A stretch of 64,000 nucleotides of DNA from assembly GCA_021151695.1 (NCBI GenBank), contig JAGKWU010000001.1:372001-436000 (forward strand), given 5' to 3'. The DNA is from Cellvibrionaceae bacterium (GTDB lineage: Bacteria > Pseudomonadota > Gammaproteobacteria > Pseudomonadales > Cellvibrionaceae). Both the position numbers and the translations under genes were made by a program. Below, piece after piece: positions 62,789 to 64,000 of the stretch. Each line of letters opens with the position of its first letter. Position 1 is the first letter of the stretch. The notes beneath the pieces are model-generated. The model worked only from the letters and a program-made list of their open reading frames with translations, was not told where the DNA came from and ran no database searches.

Positions 62789-63652
62789 ATGCAAAAGCAA
62801 CTGCAACAGATGATTCCCGCTCGCGCAACCAGCGATGGTGCCGGTGTGCGCATCAACCGCAGTTTGGGCCAAACCCAAAGTGCGCGCTTTGATCCCTTTT
62901 TAATGCTGGACGAATTTGGCTCCGAAAGTGCCAGTGATTACATTGCCGGTTTTCCTGCACACCCGCATCGCGGTTTTGAAACGGTAACCTATATGCTTGC
63001 CGGCCATATGTTGCACGAAGATCATATGGGCAACAAAGGCCATTTGCGCAACGGCGATGTACAGTGGATGACGGCGGGCCGCGGCATTATTCACTCTGAA
63101 ATGCCACAGCAAGAACATGGATTAATGCGTGGCTTTCAATTGTGGTTGAATTTGCCGGCGGCAGAAAAAATGAAGCCAGCACATTACCGCGATATTCCAT
63201 CGCAAGATATTCCAGTCGCCGCGTTAAAAAATGGCGGACAGATTAAAGTAATCGCCAACACAGCGGTTATCGATGGACAAATCGTTAGCGGGCCGATCCA
63301 AGGCTTGACCACCCAGGTTATTTATTGGGACGTGCATCTTCCCGTAAACGAAAGTTTTGCACACGCTATACCTGCCACCCATAACACGTTTATTTATGTG
63401 TACGAAGGTGAGTTGGCAATCGGGGAAGACGCGCGCAAATTGCCTGCGGGCAATGCAGGTCTGTTGGGTGCCGGTGACGAAATTTCAGTAAGAGCGTTGA
63501 AAGAAGATACGCGCTTTATTTTACTCGCCGGGATTCCACTCAAAGAACCCATCGCGCAGTATGGCCCCTTTGTGATGAATACCAGCGATGAAATTGAGCA
63601 GGCTATCCAGGATTATCGCAACGGTGTGCTTACGGATGTTGGCGAGCACTAA
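62789..63652 (+). CDS. Pirin family protein
   Basis: A 287-residue bicupin protein. The metal-binding region is HPHRGFETVTYMLAGHMLHED with the later TAGRGIIHSEMPQ; the second cupin is less conserved. Some bacterial pirins are quercetin dioxygenases and others regulate metabolism; which applies here is unknown. The ATG at 62789 has AAGGTGG at five bases; a GTG three codons upstream is in frame. A terminator follows. It lies close behind phhB, with a short gap. Confidence 0.92.
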   Translation: MQKQLQQMIPARATSDGAGVRINRSLGQTQSARFDPFLMLDEFGSESASDYIAGFPAHPHRGFETVTYMLAGHMLHEDHMGNKGHLRNGDVQWMTAGRGIIHSEMPQQEHGLMRGFQLWLNLPAAEKMKPAHYRDIPSQDIPVAALKNGGQIKVIANTAVIDGQIVSGPIQGLTTQVIYWDVHLPVNESFAHAIPATHNTFIYVYEGELAIGEDARKLPAGNAGLLGAGDEISVRALKEDTRFILLAGIPLKEPIAQYGPFVMNTSDEIEQAIQDYRNGVLTDVGEH

Positions 63653-63670
63653 TATCAGATATGGTTTTTC

Positions 63671-63698
63671 AGGAGCGCTGGTACAGGCTCCTTTTTTT
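63671..63698 (+). terminator. Intrinsic terminator after the pirin gene
   Basis: AGGAGC / GCTCCT stem with a nine-base loop and a T7 tail. Confidence 0.8.
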
Positions 63699-63722
63699 AT
63701 TCTGATTATTTTTTATTTCAAA

Positions 63723-64000
63723 TTAATTACTTGCTTTGCCATAACCCTGAATGTGTTTTTGCAGGCGATTTTTATTCGCACGGATAAAATCCAGATCAGC
63801 TTTAGGGACATTCTTTACCGCTGGATCGGCTTTTTCCATCACCGCTTTGGCTTGCTCTGGTGTTAACTTGGCAACCATTTCCGATTGCAAATCCGCGGCT
63901 ATGGCGTTGCCAATCTGAGTGCTGGCGCGCATGTAATCTGCAACACTGCTCCAACCCAGCTTTTTCATATTGGTGTTCAGCGGCTCGAACATACCTTTGC
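63723..64000 (-). CDS. Unknown protein, N-terminus beyond the window edge
   Basis: At least 92 codons, still open at base 64000. The visible C-terminal part is helical and Lys/Ala-rich (MVAKLTPEQAKAVMEKADP, VPKADLDFIRANKNRLQKHI). An internal ATG at 63992 has AGG directly against it, so it is probably not the start. No family is recognised. It is convergent with the pirin gene. Confidence 0.6.
   Translation of the reverse strand, partial: KGMFEPLNTNMKKLGWSSVADYMRASTQIGNAIAADLQSEMVAKLTPEQAKAVMEKADPAVKNVPKADLDFIRANKNRLQKHIQGYGKASN

Overview
The window reads as a chromosomal segment of a free-living gammaproteobacterium with roughly balanced base composition. Three things point to the Pseudomonas/Cellvibrio side of the class, most likely a Cellvibrionaceae member: the acyl-lipid cluster runs plsX-fabD-fabG-acpP-fabF without fabH, as in pseudomonads; an exported lipoprotein has the Ser-rich linker common in Cellvibrio and Saccharophagus; and agmatine catabolism (aguBA), fadBA and PP2C/kinase signalling are all present. 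The genus is an inference. I see no phage, transposase, IS, CRISPR array or plasmid gene. The window is almost entirely core chromosome with a few accessory insertions.

Layout. 1-5.3 kb: glycogen synthesis, with glgC (cut by the left edge) divergent from glgBA. 5.4-9.1 kb: a small orphan gene and the fadBA beta-oxidation operon. 9.3-12.7 kb: an XRE-cupin regulator coupled to a YjbR protein, a UPF0149 protein and malic enzyme. 12.8-18.1 kb: HopJ-like protein, MFS exporter, YjbQ, ffh, a CcsA-like membrane protein and a TPR lipoprotein. 18.2-28.8 kb (minus strand): yceD-rpmF-plsX-fabD-fabG-acpP-fabF-pabC-mltG-glnS-cysS. It joins ribosome assembly, phospholipid and fatty-acid synthesis, folate, peptidoglycan and tRNA charging. 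28.9-31.2 kb: maf, a HAD phosphatase and rluC.

31.2-38.9 kb: rne with a long untranslated leader, tRNA-Ser(UGA), the tusDCB-tusE sulfur relay for 2-thiouridine in tRNA, a lone yajC, a short AraC regulator, bcp and a diguanylate cyclase. 39-43.2 kb: aguAB (agmatine to putrescine), then a two-gene lipoprotein/metallopeptidase unit. 43.4-48.5 kb: cmoM, a MazG-like pyrophosphohydrolase, a GIY-YIG protein, a DTW-domain tRNA modification enzyme and a large M16 peptidase. 48.6-51.9 kb: a PP2C phosphatase and a membrane Ser/Thr kinase with PEGA and FGE-like sensor domains. 52-57 kb: an RsmB-like methyltransferase, a chemoreceptor with a separate periplasmic Cache protein, and an HTTM-type membrane protein coupled to an unknown partner. 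57-64 kb: uvrB, fumC, a LysR/azoR divergent pair, phhB, a pirin and the end of an unknown gene.

No complete new defence or metabolic system is evident. The best candidates for something undescribed are the HTTM plus 143-residue partner pair, the HExxH lipoprotein pair and the stand-alone kinase/phosphatase module. The most interesting regulatory DNA is the rne leader, a terminator-like hairpin directly before yajC, a yceD promoter that predicts a leaderless mRNA, and several operator-like palindromes. No computation or database search was run; all family names come from reading the motifs.
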